A DNA stretch of 64,000 nucleotides from Persicitalea sp963716085 (GTDB taxonomy: Bacteria; Bacteroidota; Bacteroidia; Cytophagales; Spirosomataceae): NCBI GenBank assembly GCA_963716085.1, contig OY970288.1:6014001-6078000 (forward strand), in the 5' to 3' direction. Below are positions 8,091 to 16,589 of this stretch, piece by piece. Made by a program: the position numbers and the translations under genes. The notes beneath the pieces are model-generated. The model was not told the DNA's origin and searched no databases. It was given only the letters and a program-made list of their open reading frames with translations. Each line of letters starts with the position of its first letter. Position 1 is the first letter of the stretch.

Positions 8091-9929
8091 ATGTGCGGTA
8101 TTCTTGGGGTGTACGTTTTGGGCAAGTCGACTTCACTCCCTGCGGATGAATTATTTGACCGGGCGGTGGGGCAGATGGAGCACCGCGGTCCCGACGCGCG
8201 TGGCGTGTTTAGCGACCCGGGAAGGGTAAAGCTGGGGCATGTACGCCTCTCGATCATCGACCTGTCGCCTGAATCCAACCAACCGTTTCATTACGGCGAC
8301 TTTTGCCTGATCTTTAACGGAGAAGTATATAATTACTTGGAAATCAAGTCCAAACTAATCCAAAAAGGTTACCAGTTTCGTACGACCTCTGACACCGAGG
8401 TCGTGGCTGCTGCTTATCAGGAGTGGCGTTTTGATTGTCTGCAGCATTTTAACGGGATGTGGTCGCTGGCCGTCTACGACCGGCGTGATAATAGCCTTTT
8501 CCTGGCCCGCGATCGCTTCGGAATCAAACCACTTTATTATCATGCCGATCAGCAGGCGCTTTATTTTGGCTCAGTTATCAAGAGTTTATTACTGCTGAAA
8601 CCCGCTTTGCGTAAGCCCGATTTAAACACCATCGCTGGCTACTGCCGCGAATCGGTAGGCGGAGAATCCCTGGCTACGTGGTTCGAGGGAGTCAGCCGTT
8701 TGGCTCCGGCGCACTACATGTTCGTCAAAGACGGTAACATCGATACCGTTCGTTACTGGGACTATCCGGTCGAGCGGACCAGCGAGGTTCCTTTTGCGGA
8801 GGCAGCCGAGGCCTACCGCGTGCTTTTCGAGGATGCCACCCGGCTCAGAATGCGCAGTGATGTTCCCGTGGGTGCTACCCTATCTTCAGGTGTAGACTCA
8901 CAATCTATCGTGGCGATCGCGCAGCGGGTTTCGGGCCAGTCGCTACTGACTTACACTGCCAGTTTTCCGGGTAAAGCCTATGATGAATTTCCGGCGGTAG
9001 AAGCTATGCAGCAGGAAGTAGGCTACCGTACCCATAGACAGGTAGTTGGATACACCAATTTTCTGCCGGATCTGCGCCAGATTATCTACCAGCTTGAAGG
9101 CGGTCATTCATCCCCTGCCGTATTTCCACTTTCGCAACTACTACAAAGGGCCAAATGCGACGTTACCGTCTTTCTGGAAGGGCAAGGGGCTGACGAGCTG
9201 CTGGGGGGCTATATCAATGCCGTTTTCTGCGAGTACTGGTTGGATATGCTCAAGGCCGGACATTTTAAAACTGCCTGGGCTGACTTGCGTAACTTTCGCC
9301 GCCAGTGGTCATTGCCCTATGCGGTTTTGCTTTATCTCCGCACCAATTTACCAGCCTGGCTTCGTAAGCTGGGTCGTCGGGCTCAGGGCGTGGAGAGTCT
9401 GTATGGCCATAAACTAAACAAATACACAGATCAGCTTGATCCGAAAAAATATGTTGGCTTGCTGAAGCAGCGCCTGTACGAACAGCACACGGGGGGCTTG
9501 GTTAACTTGCTCCACTACGGCGACAACATCTCGATGATGCACTCGCTCGAAAGCCGCTTGCCATTTATGGACTATCGACTTGTCGAGTACGTTTTTCAAC
9601 TGCCAGAGACATTTTTAGTTCGCCAGGGCATAGGCAAGGCTCTGCATCGGGAGGCCATGCGTGGCATCGTGCCAAACGACATTCTCGACAACAGCAACAA
9701 GATTGGCTTCACCTCGCCGTTCGAGGAAGTATTCCGGGATCCAGCGCTGCTTTCCTATTTAAGAAACCATCCGCTGGCTGCCCAAGAAGAATGGTTCGAC
9801 GCTACGGCACTAGGCCAACTTATTCTGGATGTTACTGAAAGGGGCAAAAAACAGCATCGGTTGCTGTTCAGGGTGCTGTGTGTGATGCTATGGCATGATG
9901 CTTTCCTTTCACCCGATCAACGTTCTTAA
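8091..9929 (+). CDS. asnB: Asparagine synthase (glutamine-hydrolysing), capsule-locus type
   Basis: A 612-aa class II glutamine amidotransferase. The protein begins MCGILG, so after Met removal Cys2 is the glutaminase nucleophile; the GATase domain continues with HRGPDARG and NGEVYNYLEI. The synthetase domain carries an ATP PP-loop LSSGVDSQS (about residue 265, with Val in place of the usual second Gly). It could make asparagine, but homologues inside polysaccharide loci often amidate sugar carboxylates such as uronic acids, so the acceptor may be a glycan. Placed between glycosyltransferases with 18 and 9 bp gaps, which favours the second idea. Confidence 0.9.
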   Translation: MCGILGVYVLGKSTSLPADELFDRAVGQMEHRGPDARGVFSDPGRVKLGHVRLSIIDLSPESNQPFHYGDFCLIFNGEVYNYLEIKSKLIQKGYQFRTTSDTEVVAAAYQEWRFDCLQHFNGMWSLAVYDRRDNSLFLARDRFGIKPLYYHADQQALYFGSVIKSLLLLKPALRKPDLNTIAGYCRESVGGESLATWFEGVSRLAPAHYMFVKDGNIDTVRYWDYPVERTSEVPFAEAAEAYRVLFEDATRLRMRSDVPVGATLSSGVDSQSIVAIAQRVSGQSLLTYTASFPGKAYDEFPAVEAMQQEVGYRTHRQVVGYTNFLPDLRQIIYQLEGGHSSPAVFPLSQLLQRAKCDVTVFLEGQGADELLGGYINAVFCEYWLDMLKAGHFKTAWADLRNFRRQWSLPYAVLLYLRTNLPAWLRKLGRRAQGVESLYGHKLNKYTDQLDPKKYVGLLKQRLYEQHTGGLVNLLHYGDNISMMHSLESRLPFMDYRLVEYVFQLPETFLVRQGIGKALHREAMRGIVPNDILDNSNKIGFTSPFEEVFRDPALLSYLRNHPLAAQEEWFDATALGQLILDVTERGKKQHRLLFRVLCVMLWHDAFLSPDQRS

Positions 9930-9938
9930 AGAGGATTT

Positions 9939-11030
9939 ATGTCCAAAAAGATCCGCATTCTCTTCATTCAGAATAGTCTGTTGCATTATCGAATTCCGCT
10001 TTACGAATTTCTTAATGGACAGAAAGGCTACGAATTGAGCGTCGCTTTCCCCTACGGAGAGCTCGTGCCTGGCACTTCGTTTCAGCAGATTAAGCTGCAA
10101 GTCCGGGAAATAGGCGGGTTCGTGCTGCACGATGGCCTTTACAAACTCTGTCGCCAATACGATGTCGTGATCGCCATGTTCAATATTCGCTGGCTGACAC
10201 ACCTCAAACTGGCATTTTTGAAAGACCGATCATTCGGATTCGTATACTGGGGGATTGGCGTGTCGACTGAGCGTGGGTACGACTTTACAAAACGCTATGA
10301 TCCGGTACGTTACTTATTCGCGCGCCTCGCTGATGCCATGCTTTTCTACGCCGACTTTCCCGTGCAGAAATACCGCCGAGCGGGCATCAGTGGCAAAAAG
10401 CTCTTCGTCGCTCCCAACACGGTTGAAACCAACCTGCCGGAGGACTACCGCAGACCGAGAGACTTAATGTTTAAGGAAAAACTGGTGTTCATCGGCTCTT
10501 TGCAGGGTCGTAAAAATCTACAGGAACTGCTGGATTGCGTAGCTGGCCTGACCCCCAGGTATCCTGACCTGACTCTCCACATCGTGGGGGATGGCGAAAT
10601 GCGAAGTTTGCTTGAGGATTATGCACAAACGATGCACATCGGGCAGCGAGTGATTTTCTATGGCACCATTACTCAGGATGAGGCTTTGGCTGAAATCTTC
10701 GCCGATGCTCTGGCCTGCGTGTCGCCAGGGCAGGCTGGGTTATCAGTTCTGAAAAGCTTTTCGTTTGGTGTTCCATTCATTACTAGCGCGACCGCTATCA
10801 CAGGCGGCGAGCGGTTCGCTATTCAAGACAACCGGAACGGCCTGCTCTATCCTGCCACATATCCTGATTTGAATGCATGCCTGATTGCCCTGATTGATAA
10901 GCCTGAAGATGCTCGCGTCATGTCCGAAAATGCCTACGCCACATACTGGCAGCACCGGACGATCCCCATCATGGCGGCGGGCTTCACGCAAGCAATAGAT
11001 TACGCTCTTTCCCGACGAAAAAATTCATGA
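9939..11030 (+). CDS. Glycosyltransferase family 4
   Basis: A 363-aa retaining GT-B enzyme. It shows an FIQNSLLHYRIPLYEFL N-terminus typical of enzymes that build exopolysaccharide side chains, then KLVFIGSLQGRKNLQELL (donor domain start, about residue 184), LHIVGDGEMRSLLEDYA, and a GQAGLSVLKSFSFGVPFI motif in the position of the EX7E donor loop (here Gln-Ala-Gly, with no first Glu). That substitution is seen in some GT4 branches but makes the catalytic assignment less certain. Preceded by a good purine-rich ribosome site (AGAGGA, 9928-9933). Overlaps the next gene by four bases. Confidence 0.82.
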   Translation: MSKKIRILFIQNSLLHYRIPLYEFLNGQKGYELSVAFPYGELVPGTSFQQIKLQVREIGGFVLHDGLYKLCRQYDVVIAMFNIRWLTHLKLAFLKDRSFGFVYWGIGVSTERGYDFTKRYDPVRYLFARLADAMLFYADFPVQKYRRAGISGKKLFVAPNTVETNLPEDYRRPRDLMFKEKLVFIGSLQGRKNLQELLDCVAGLTPRYPDLTLHIVGDGEMRSLLEDYAQTMHIGQRVIFYGTITQDEALAEIFADALACVSPGQAGLSVLKSFSFGVPFITSATAITGGERFAIQDNRNGLLYPATYPDLNACLIALIDKPEDARVMSENAYATYWQHRTIPIMAAGFTQAIDYALSRRKNS

Positions 11031-12181
11031 ATATTCTTCACGTGGTGTACAGTCTGGTGCCCGGCCACTTTCGGGGCGGTATACCTAAGTCTGTTTATGG
11101 ATTGGCCAAAGCGCAGGCACAGCTTGGACATTATGTGCTGGTATATACTACCAATTACAACAGCGATCAAAAATTTGAAATAACTCAGCACAATCGTTTT
11201 CTGAACAGCGAGGGAGTGTTTATCCATTATTTTGAAGCCACTAGAATCGGCACCCTTTTTTCTCCCGCCTTGCGTCTGGCCATGGAAGACAATGCTTCGC
11301 ACTTCGACGTCATCCACGCGCACAACCTTTTTCATCCCCTCAATCGGTATGCCCATCGGGTAGCGAAGGAGCATCGGATTCCAGTATATTATTCCATCCA
11401 TGGTAGCCTTGATCCCAAAGTCTTGAACAAGGGACTAGTAAAGAAAATCAAAAAACACTTGTATCTAAAATGGTTCGAACTTCCGGCTTTGAAGCAGGCA
11501 GCAGGAGTTTTCGCACTGTCGGAAGAGGAGGAGACTCAGATTCGGAGATTATTGGGCGATAGTCCGATATTCATCCTGCCCAACGGAATCACTCCTACAA
11601 CTACACCTAAAAATGTAAGCCCTGGTTCTCCAACTGTGTTATTCGTAGGTCGAATTCATCCCAAGAAGGGCCTGCACCATCTGTTGGAAGCCTTCGCGCT
11701 GGTGGTAGCAAAGATTCCTGCGGCTCGTTTACGCATTGGGGGCGATCGTGGTCAATCACCGGGCTACACCAAACAGTTGGAGGATTTGGTTCTGCGCTAT
11801 AATCTTCAAGAGCACATTTGCTGGTTAGGCTTTCTTAACGAAAAAGAAAAAGCGTTGCACTTGGCTGAAGCAGATATTTTTTGTCTTCTTTCCGAAAGCG
11901 AGGGAATGGCCATGGTGGTCTTGGAGAGTATGAGTGCAGGATTAACTACTGTTGTAAGTAAAGGGTGTTATATGGCAAGGGCTGTTCAGAATGAAGCTGT
12001 TGTAGAATGCGACCCGAATCGCCCCGACCAGGTAGCCGACTGTCTGATCGAGTTGATAAGTAATCCGCAAAAAAGAATGAATTTGGAAAAAAATGCCCGT
12101 CGCTATGTAGCCGACCATCACGCATGGAGCATCATTGCCGAGGCCAGTATAGTTACCTACCGACAAAACCCCGGACTCTGA
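11027..12181 (+). CDS. Glycosyltransferase family 4
   Basis: A 384-aa GT-B glycosyltransferase with a full set of GT4 features: the glycine-rich acceptor loop GHFRGGIPKSVYGLAKAQAQLGH (about residues 13-35), VIHAHNLFHP, YSIHGSLDP, the donor-domain opening LFVGRIHPKKGLHHLLEAF (about residues 205-223), LRIGGD, and the EX7E loop LLSESEGMAMVVLESMSAGL (about residues 285-304). It should add a hexose to the lipid-linked repeat. It starts inside the stop of the preceding gene (ATGA), and the next gene follows after 6 bp, so all share one transcript. Confidence 0.92.
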   Translation: MNILHVVYSLVPGHFRGGIPKSVYGLAKAQAQLGHYVLVYTTNYNSDQKFEITQHNRFLNSEGVFIHYFEATRIGTLFSPALRLAMEDNASHFDVIHAHNLFHPLNRYAHRVAKEHRIPVYYSIHGSLDPKVLNKGLVKKIKKHLYLKWFELPALKQAAGVFALSEEEETQIRRLLGDSPIFILPNGITPTTTPKNVSPGSPTVLFVGRIHPKKGLHHLLEAFALVVAKIPAARLRIGGDRGQSPGYTKQLEDLVLRYNLQEHICWLGFLNEKEKALHLAEADIFCLLSESEGMAMVVLESMSAGLTTVVSKGCYMARAVQNEAVVECDPNRPDQVADCLIELISNPQKRMNLEKNARRYVADHHAWSIIAEASIVTYRQNPGL

Positions 12182-12187
12182 CAAGCG

Positions 12188-13447
12188 ATGTACTACGCGC
12201 CCTTCCGTTTTGTAAAAGTTCTCTCCCGCTTCAACGGAAATTGGATGCTTTTCTTTGTCAATGTACTGCTGGTGGTAGTGGGATATTGGATCGCCAACAG
12301 TGCCAAGGAACTTTACACTCCTTTGAAAATAGGGCGAGTTTTACTTCTCTTGTACTCCACTCAGCGGCTTTATAATTCAAAAAAAACAGCTAAGTACCTT
12401 CTGCGCCGCTCTTACTTTTATGTCGTCCCAATATTAGGACTGCTTTTTTTACCCTCAGTAATATTAGCTCCCGATCCATTGCCAGCCCTATTTCGCTTGG
12501 CAACGACCTTGATTTTTCTGTTTTACCTAGAATCTTTTTTTCGAGTTGCTGCTGCTACCCAGATTACTCGTGACGGTCATTTCCTTCTTATTGAAGTGTT
12601 CAGGGTTGTTTATTTCTTACCCCTTATAATCTACTTCTTTAATACACCTTCCCTCAGTGACACTAATATCTACGGCGAGGAGTTGGGGTTGGTGTCAAAC
12701 AATTTTGGCTGGGCAGCTTCTTTTTACTTTTTGATGACGATTGACCGAATAAGGAACTTTCCTAGTCGAAAACTCTGGACACTCATAGACCTGCTGAGCC
12801 TTCCGTTCGCTCTATACCTAGTAATTATAAGTGGTAGTCGTAGTTCTGTTTTAGCCATTGCGGTGAGTATTGCGCTCCTTCTGCTTTTTCGCCGTAATAT
12901 CTCCCGGCTCGCTAAAGCTGGCACATTGGTGGTGGTGGCTCTCCTGTATTTGGTTATAGTCAACAGCCAGGATCTGGCTCTTAATCGTAAGAGCGAACGT
13001 TCAGGTCTACCCGCTGCTACTCGGAGAGAATCACGTTTGATAATCTGGAATGACATTTTCTCTATTATGGCCTATGAGCCTAAGGTCCTACTCTTCGGGG
13101 TAGGGCCCAACAACTCGATAAAGACAGTCAACAGGTATCGTAATCGGTTTTTCAGGATTCATCCCCACAACACCTACATAATTGTTCTTTTCGAAGGAGG
13201 AATTTTCTGCTTTCTCTGGTTTATGGTTTTCTTTTTTGCAAAACCCCTATTGCAGTATGCCCACGATGACATGACGTACTTTTCTTATGTACTTCATCCG
13301 TTCGTTATATCTTTTTTCGATCATAACCTCGGACCGGGGCAATTTTTGGCTTTTCCGCTCTTTTCTTTGGTGTTCTTCTACTTGTACCGATCAGTTCATC
13401 GAATCTCGGTAAAGAAAATACGGGCACTTAATCCCACCCCCCAGTAA
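12188..13447 (+). CDS. O-antigen ligase / Wzy-like polymerase
   Basis: A 419-aa integral membrane protein with about 10-12 hydrophobic segments and a periplasmic loop near residues 255-330. The loop contains ESRLIIWNDIFSIM, GVGPNN and the family signature HPHNTYIIVLFEGG, matching the H(S/P)HN.Y pattern of O-antigen ligase/Wzy_C proteins. It would polymerise or ligate undecaprenyl-linked repeat units in the periplasm. It is the last gene of the polysaccharide operon and is followed directly by a strong hairpin. AT-rich relative to the genes before it. Whether it is a polymerase or a ligase cannot be decided from sequence. Confidence 0.82.
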   Translation: MYYAPFRFVKVLSRFNGNWMLFFVNVLLVVVGYWIANSAKELYTPLKIGRVLLLLYSTQRLYNSKKTAKYLLRRSYFYVVPILGLLFLPSVILAPDPLPALFRLATTLIFLFYLESFFRVAAATQITRDGHFLLIEVFRVVYFLPLIIYFFNTPSLSDTNIYGEELGLVSNNFGWAASFYFLMTIDRIRNFPSRKLWTLIDLLSLPFALYLVIISGSRSSVLAIAVSIALLLLFRRNISRLAKAGTLVVVALLYLVIVNSQDLALNRKSERSGLPAATRRESRLIIWNDIFSIMAYEPKVLLFGVGPNNSIKTVNRYRNRFFRIHPHNTYIIVLFEGGIFCFLWFMVFFFAKPLLQYAHDDMTYFSYVLHPFVISFFDHNLGPGQFLAFPLFSLVFFYLYRSVHRISVKKIRALNPTPQ

Positions 13448-13457
13448 AAAAAACGAA

Positions 13458-13485
13458 GGCCCGGAGATGCTCCGGGCCCTGTTTA
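13458..13485 (+). terminator. Rho-independent terminator of polysaccharide operon
   Basis: A perfect 9-bp GC-rich stem (GGCCCGGAG, 13458-13466, with CTCCGGGCC, 13470-13478) closes a 3-nt loop and is preceded by an A run and followed by a weak T-rich tail. It begins 10 bp after the stop of the O-antigen ligase-like gene. Confidence 0.8.
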
Positions 13486-13713
13486 CACTATACACACACT
13501 ATTGTCTTTAATATCTATATTAACAAGCTGATTGTCAATTGAAATGTTTTGTCGTTGGTAATTTGAATGCGTCATACTTGTGACCATTCTCCGGTTACTA
13601 TACGCACCTTATGGAGATATTATCAACTATCGTGCCAGTTCTTTTGAACACACGTAAATAACGCCAGGATCAAAAAATAAATTTCCCTGTCCGGCATTTT
13701 CCCAACCAAAACG

Positions 13714-13744
13714 TTGCGGCCTGTTAGCCCACCCGCTATCTTCG
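13714..13744 (+). promoter_or_regulatory. Possible Bacteroidota-type promoter for terC
   Basis: A TTG at 13714-13716 and a TAtcTTcG at 13737-13744 are 20 bp apart, the spacing of the Bacteroidota TTTG/TAnnTTTG promoter. The -7 box has one mismatch. Transcription would start near 13751, about 27 bp before the ATG. Confidence 0.4.
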
Positions 13745-13777
13745 GCCCACTTCAATCAGCAAGTTACCACATCCCAA

Positions 13778-14542
13778 ATGGAATCATTACTCACTACCGA
13801 TGCGCTTATCAGTATACTTACCCTGACCTTACTCGAAGTCGTGTTGGGTATTGACAACATCATATTCATCTCAATTGTTGCCGGCAAGCTGCCCAGGGAG
13901 CAGCAAGCCAAGGCGCAGAACTACGGATTGGGCATTGCCTTAGTACTACGCATTGCCCTGCTGTTTGGCATTTCCTGGGTGATCGGGCTGAAAGCTGACC
14001 TTTTCACCCTCTTCGGTCATGGTTTCAGCGGGCGCGATTTAATTCTTTTGGGCGGCGGATTATTTTTGCTTTACAGCTCCACCAAAGAAATTCACCACAA
14101 AATACAAGGTGATACCGTACACCTGCCCGATGCCGACGAGAACAAGACGGCCCCAATCAAAGCGGGCGCCATGACCTTTGGCCGCGCCCTCACAGAGATG
14201 GCTTTCCTGAATATCATTTTTTCGTTCGACTCGGTGCTGACCGCTGTGGGGCTGACTGATGTGGTAGCCATTATGATCATCGCTGTGGTTCTTTCAACGG
14301 CTATCATGATCATTTTTGCTACCGCGATAGGCAATTTTGTCAACGAGCGGCCCTCCATCAAAATCCTGGCCCTGTCGTTCCTGATTATGATCGGTACACT
14401 GCTGATAGCGGAGTCGTTCCACTACGAAATTCCCAAGGGCTACGCCTATTTCGCGATGGCTTTCTCGCTGGGTGTGGAGTTGCTCAACCTGCGATACGAT
14501 AAGAAAACAGACCCCGTCAAATTGCGTGATCGTGTCGTTTGA
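13778..14542 (+). CDS. TerC family integral membrane protein
   Basis: A 254-aa membrane protein with seven or so hydrophobic segments. Conserved TerC acid-bearing motifs are visible: LEVVLGIDNIIFISIVAGKLP (residues 19-39) and the internal repeat MAFLNIIFSFDSVLTAVGL (about residues 145-163). In this family paired Asp residues within membrane helices are thought to act in metal ion handling (Mn2+ export or metal loading of secreted enzymes); older tellurite-resistance naming is misleading. Stand-alone gene, ending before a bidirectional terminator shared with the convergent pseudouridine synthase gene. Confidence 0.9.
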   Translation: MESLLTTDALISILTLTLLEVVLGIDNIIFISIVAGKLPREQQAKAQNYGLGIALVLRIALLFGISWVIGLKADLFTLFGHGFSGRDLILLGGGLFLLYSSTKEIHHKIQGDTVHLPDADENKTAPIKAGAMTFGRALTEMAFLNIIFSFDSVLTAVGLTDVVAIMIIAVVLSTAIMIIFATAIGNFVNERPSIKILALSFLIMIGTLLIAESFHYEIPKGYAYFAMAFSLGVELLNLRYDKKTDPVKLRDRVV

Positions 14543-14570
14543 ACGCGTAAACGCATAGCATACAGCGTAA

Positions 14571-14610
14571 AACCCCGGCCGAATTTGCATTCGGCCGGGG
14601 TTTTGCTTTT
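14571..14610. terminator. Bidirectional terminator between terC and rluB-like gene
   Basis: A perfect 14-bp stem (14571-14584 with 14589-14602) around the 4-nt loop TTGC. The arm starts AACCCCGGCC and the hairpin is followed by TTTT on the + strand; A runs lie on the other side, so it can end both convergent transcripts. Confidence 0.9.
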
Positions 14611-14626
14611 CGAGAAGATATTTGGC

Positions 14627-16247
14627 CTATAGCAAAAACTTCAACCTGACCACTTCCTTCTCGCCCAAGAAACGCCACTTGCCACGCGGCAGGTCTTTCT
14701 TGTTCAGTCCGGCGAAAACCGTCCGGTCGAGTTTTTGTACGTCGTAGCCCAACTGGTCAAAGATCCGGCGCACGACGCGGTTCTTGCCGCTGTGGATTTC
14801 GATGCCGACGACCAGGGCGTCGGGCGTGACGACGCCCAGGTCGTCGGGCTTGATGAGGCCGTCCTTCTAGTTCGACGCCCTCTTCTTTCAACTTCTCGAA
14901 GTCCTCGGTTGTGATCGGCTTGTCGAGCTCTACCTGGTAGATTTTCTTGATGTTGCTCGACGGGTGGGTGAGCTTCTTGGCCAGTTCACCATCGTTGGTC
15001 AGCAGCAGCAGACCCGTGGTGTTGCGGTCGAGGCGACCTACCGGATAAATACGCTCGGCGCAGGCTCCGGCCACCAAATCCATGACCGTGCGGCGCTCTT
15101 CGGGATCATCGGTAGTGGTGATGTAGTCCTTGGGTTTGTTGATGAGCAGATACACCAACTTCTCGGGATTCAGCAGCTTCTTGCCGTACTTCACGGCGTC
15201 GGAACGCTTCACTTTGAAGCCCATCTCGGTCACAAGCTCGCCGTTGACGGTGATTTGGCCGGAGGCGATGAGCTCGTCAGCCTCGCGGCGCGAGCAGATA
15301 CCCGCATTGGCGATGTAGCGGTTCAGGCGCAGTACATCGTCGTCTTCGTGTTTCTTGAAATCCTCTTTCTGGCGCGACCTGGGCTTCTTATCCTCGTAGC
15401 CGCTGAAATCGTAGCGCGGCGGGCGGGTGAATTTTCCCACGCGGCGGTTTTCGCCCTCGGTGGCCTGCTTCTCCTTTTCGTCCTGCTCCCGACGGTCCGC
15501 GCGGGGATTGTACCGCTCTTTGCGCTCGGGACGGCTGCCGCGTGGGCTGCGCGCTTCGCGGGCCGGACGTTCCTCGTCGCGGCGGCTCGGGCGGTCATCG
15601 TCGCGCTCTTCGGGACGCGACCGGAAAGCATCACTCGACTTGACGTCGCGGCGGCCAGGGCGTTCACGGTCACTACCGGGACGGTCGCCGCGCGGCGGCG
15701 AGTCTTCATGACGGTTGCGCTCAAACTTGGTAGGCTGATAATCGGGCGATTGCAGCCGTTCGAAGTCAGATCTTTTTAAAGTAGGTTTATTGAAGACCCG
15801 GTCGGCGTTTGAGCTGCTGCGCTTAGGCTTGTAAGCGCTTTCTTCACGGCGGGGCTTACGCTCATCGTCGCGGCGGGCTCTCGGCTCGTAAGGGCGCGGT
15901 CCGTCGTTGCGTGATCCGCCATCACGCGATCCGTCGCTACGCGGTCCGTCGCTACGCGGTCCGTCGCTACGGCTGGGTTTGCTTTGCGCCTCGCGACCAG
16001 GTTGGCGGTCGTCACCGCGCTGAACCTTCGGCCGACTGGCGGGCCGATCCGCCTTAGCACGGGATTTCTTTTTGTCGTCCAGTTCAGGAAAAGCGTCCGA
16101 AAGGCGGGTGTACTTTTTCTTGCCTCCCGCCTTGGCCGGGCGCTTCGGCGCAGCGCCTTCATCACTGGGGCCGTCCCAGCTAGGCTTTTCCTCCTTTTGC
16201 GGGCGCTTGAACTTGGGATCACTCAGGAAGTCGTTTCGTTTTTTCAT
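14627..16247 (-). pseudogene. RluB/RsuA-type pseudouridine synthase with long disordered N-terminus, frameshifted
   Basis: The first ~285 residues are a low-complexity Arg/Ser/Asp/Lys-rich tail with SDGPR-type repeats. From about residue 305 follow an S4 RNA-binding domain (LRLNRYIANAGICSRREADELIASG) and the start of the synthase domain with GRLDRNTTGLLLLTNDG, whose Asp is catalytic. The family modifies 23S or 16S rRNA uridines. After codon 461 (14865) the frame turns into an Arg-rich run and would stop at 14757. Skipping one base of the CC at 14863-14864 restores a normal ending, DGLIKPDDLGVVTPDALVV through VVRLKFLL, with a stop at 14627 (about 539 aa). This is either a real frameshift or a sequencing error. 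A TAnnTTTG promoter lies 150 bp upstream. Confidence 0.85.
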
Positions 16248-16552
16248 AGGAATGCAGTATCACTACTGGATGTTTTTTCCTCTTGCCCAACTTTCAATGG
16301 ACTTGGGGTTGTAAACAAAAATAAAATGGAGATTTGGCAGATTGATGAAAGGGCAGGGCTGACCGTCAGATTTTTACCTGCTGCCTGTCAAACGAAACGC
16401 AAAGGTAAGGTATTTTTCGCGTTGCGTGATTTCCGCGTTTTTTTATCCTAAAAACGGCTGCCTGACGTTACTACCTACCCCGAACGACACCGCATGACGA
16501 ACCGGGCGACCGATGCCTGATAAAGTGCCCGACGATGCCCTAAACCTGAACC
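16248..16552. other. Divergent 305-bp intergenic region rluB-like / aacS
   Basis: It holds the minus-strand promoter for the pseudouridine synthase gene (16400-16407) and, at its right edge, the start of the period-7 repeat array that runs into the acetoacetyl-CoA synthetase gene. No small gene was recognised in the remainder. Confidence 0.6.
16400..16407 (-). promoter_or_regulatory. Bacteroidota -7 promoter box (TACCTTTG)
   Basis: CAAAGGTA on the + strand reads TACCTTTG on the minus strand, the exact TAnnTTTG consensus, about 150 bp before the rluB-like start codon. No clear -33 TTTG was identified. Confidence 0.6.
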
Positions 16553-16589
16553 ATGAACGCTGAACGCAGTACGCAGAACGCAGAGCGCA
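16547..16589. repeat. Period-7 tandem repeat spanning the aacS start codon
   Basis: About six degenerate copies of the heptamer GAACGCA (variants GAACGCT, GTACGCA, GAGCGCA) lie head to tail. The ATG of the acetoacetyl-CoA synthetase gene at 16553 is inside the array, and the next 11 codons (NAERSTQNAER) are encoded by it. Confidence 0.8.

Larger units (their letters stand above)
13448..13777. other. 330-bp intergenic region between polysaccharide operon and terC
   Basis: Apart from the terminator at its left end and the possible promoter at 13714-13744 nothing was recognised: no ORF with coding character, no repeat and no tRNA-like fold. It marks the end of the polysaccharide cluster; all downstream genes look like core or unrelated accessory genes. 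Confidence 0.6.

Noticed and set aside
14964..15779. 271-aa plus-strand frame inside the pseudouridine synthase gene
   Set aside because: Antisense shadow of the Arg-rich tail and S4 region; no family features.
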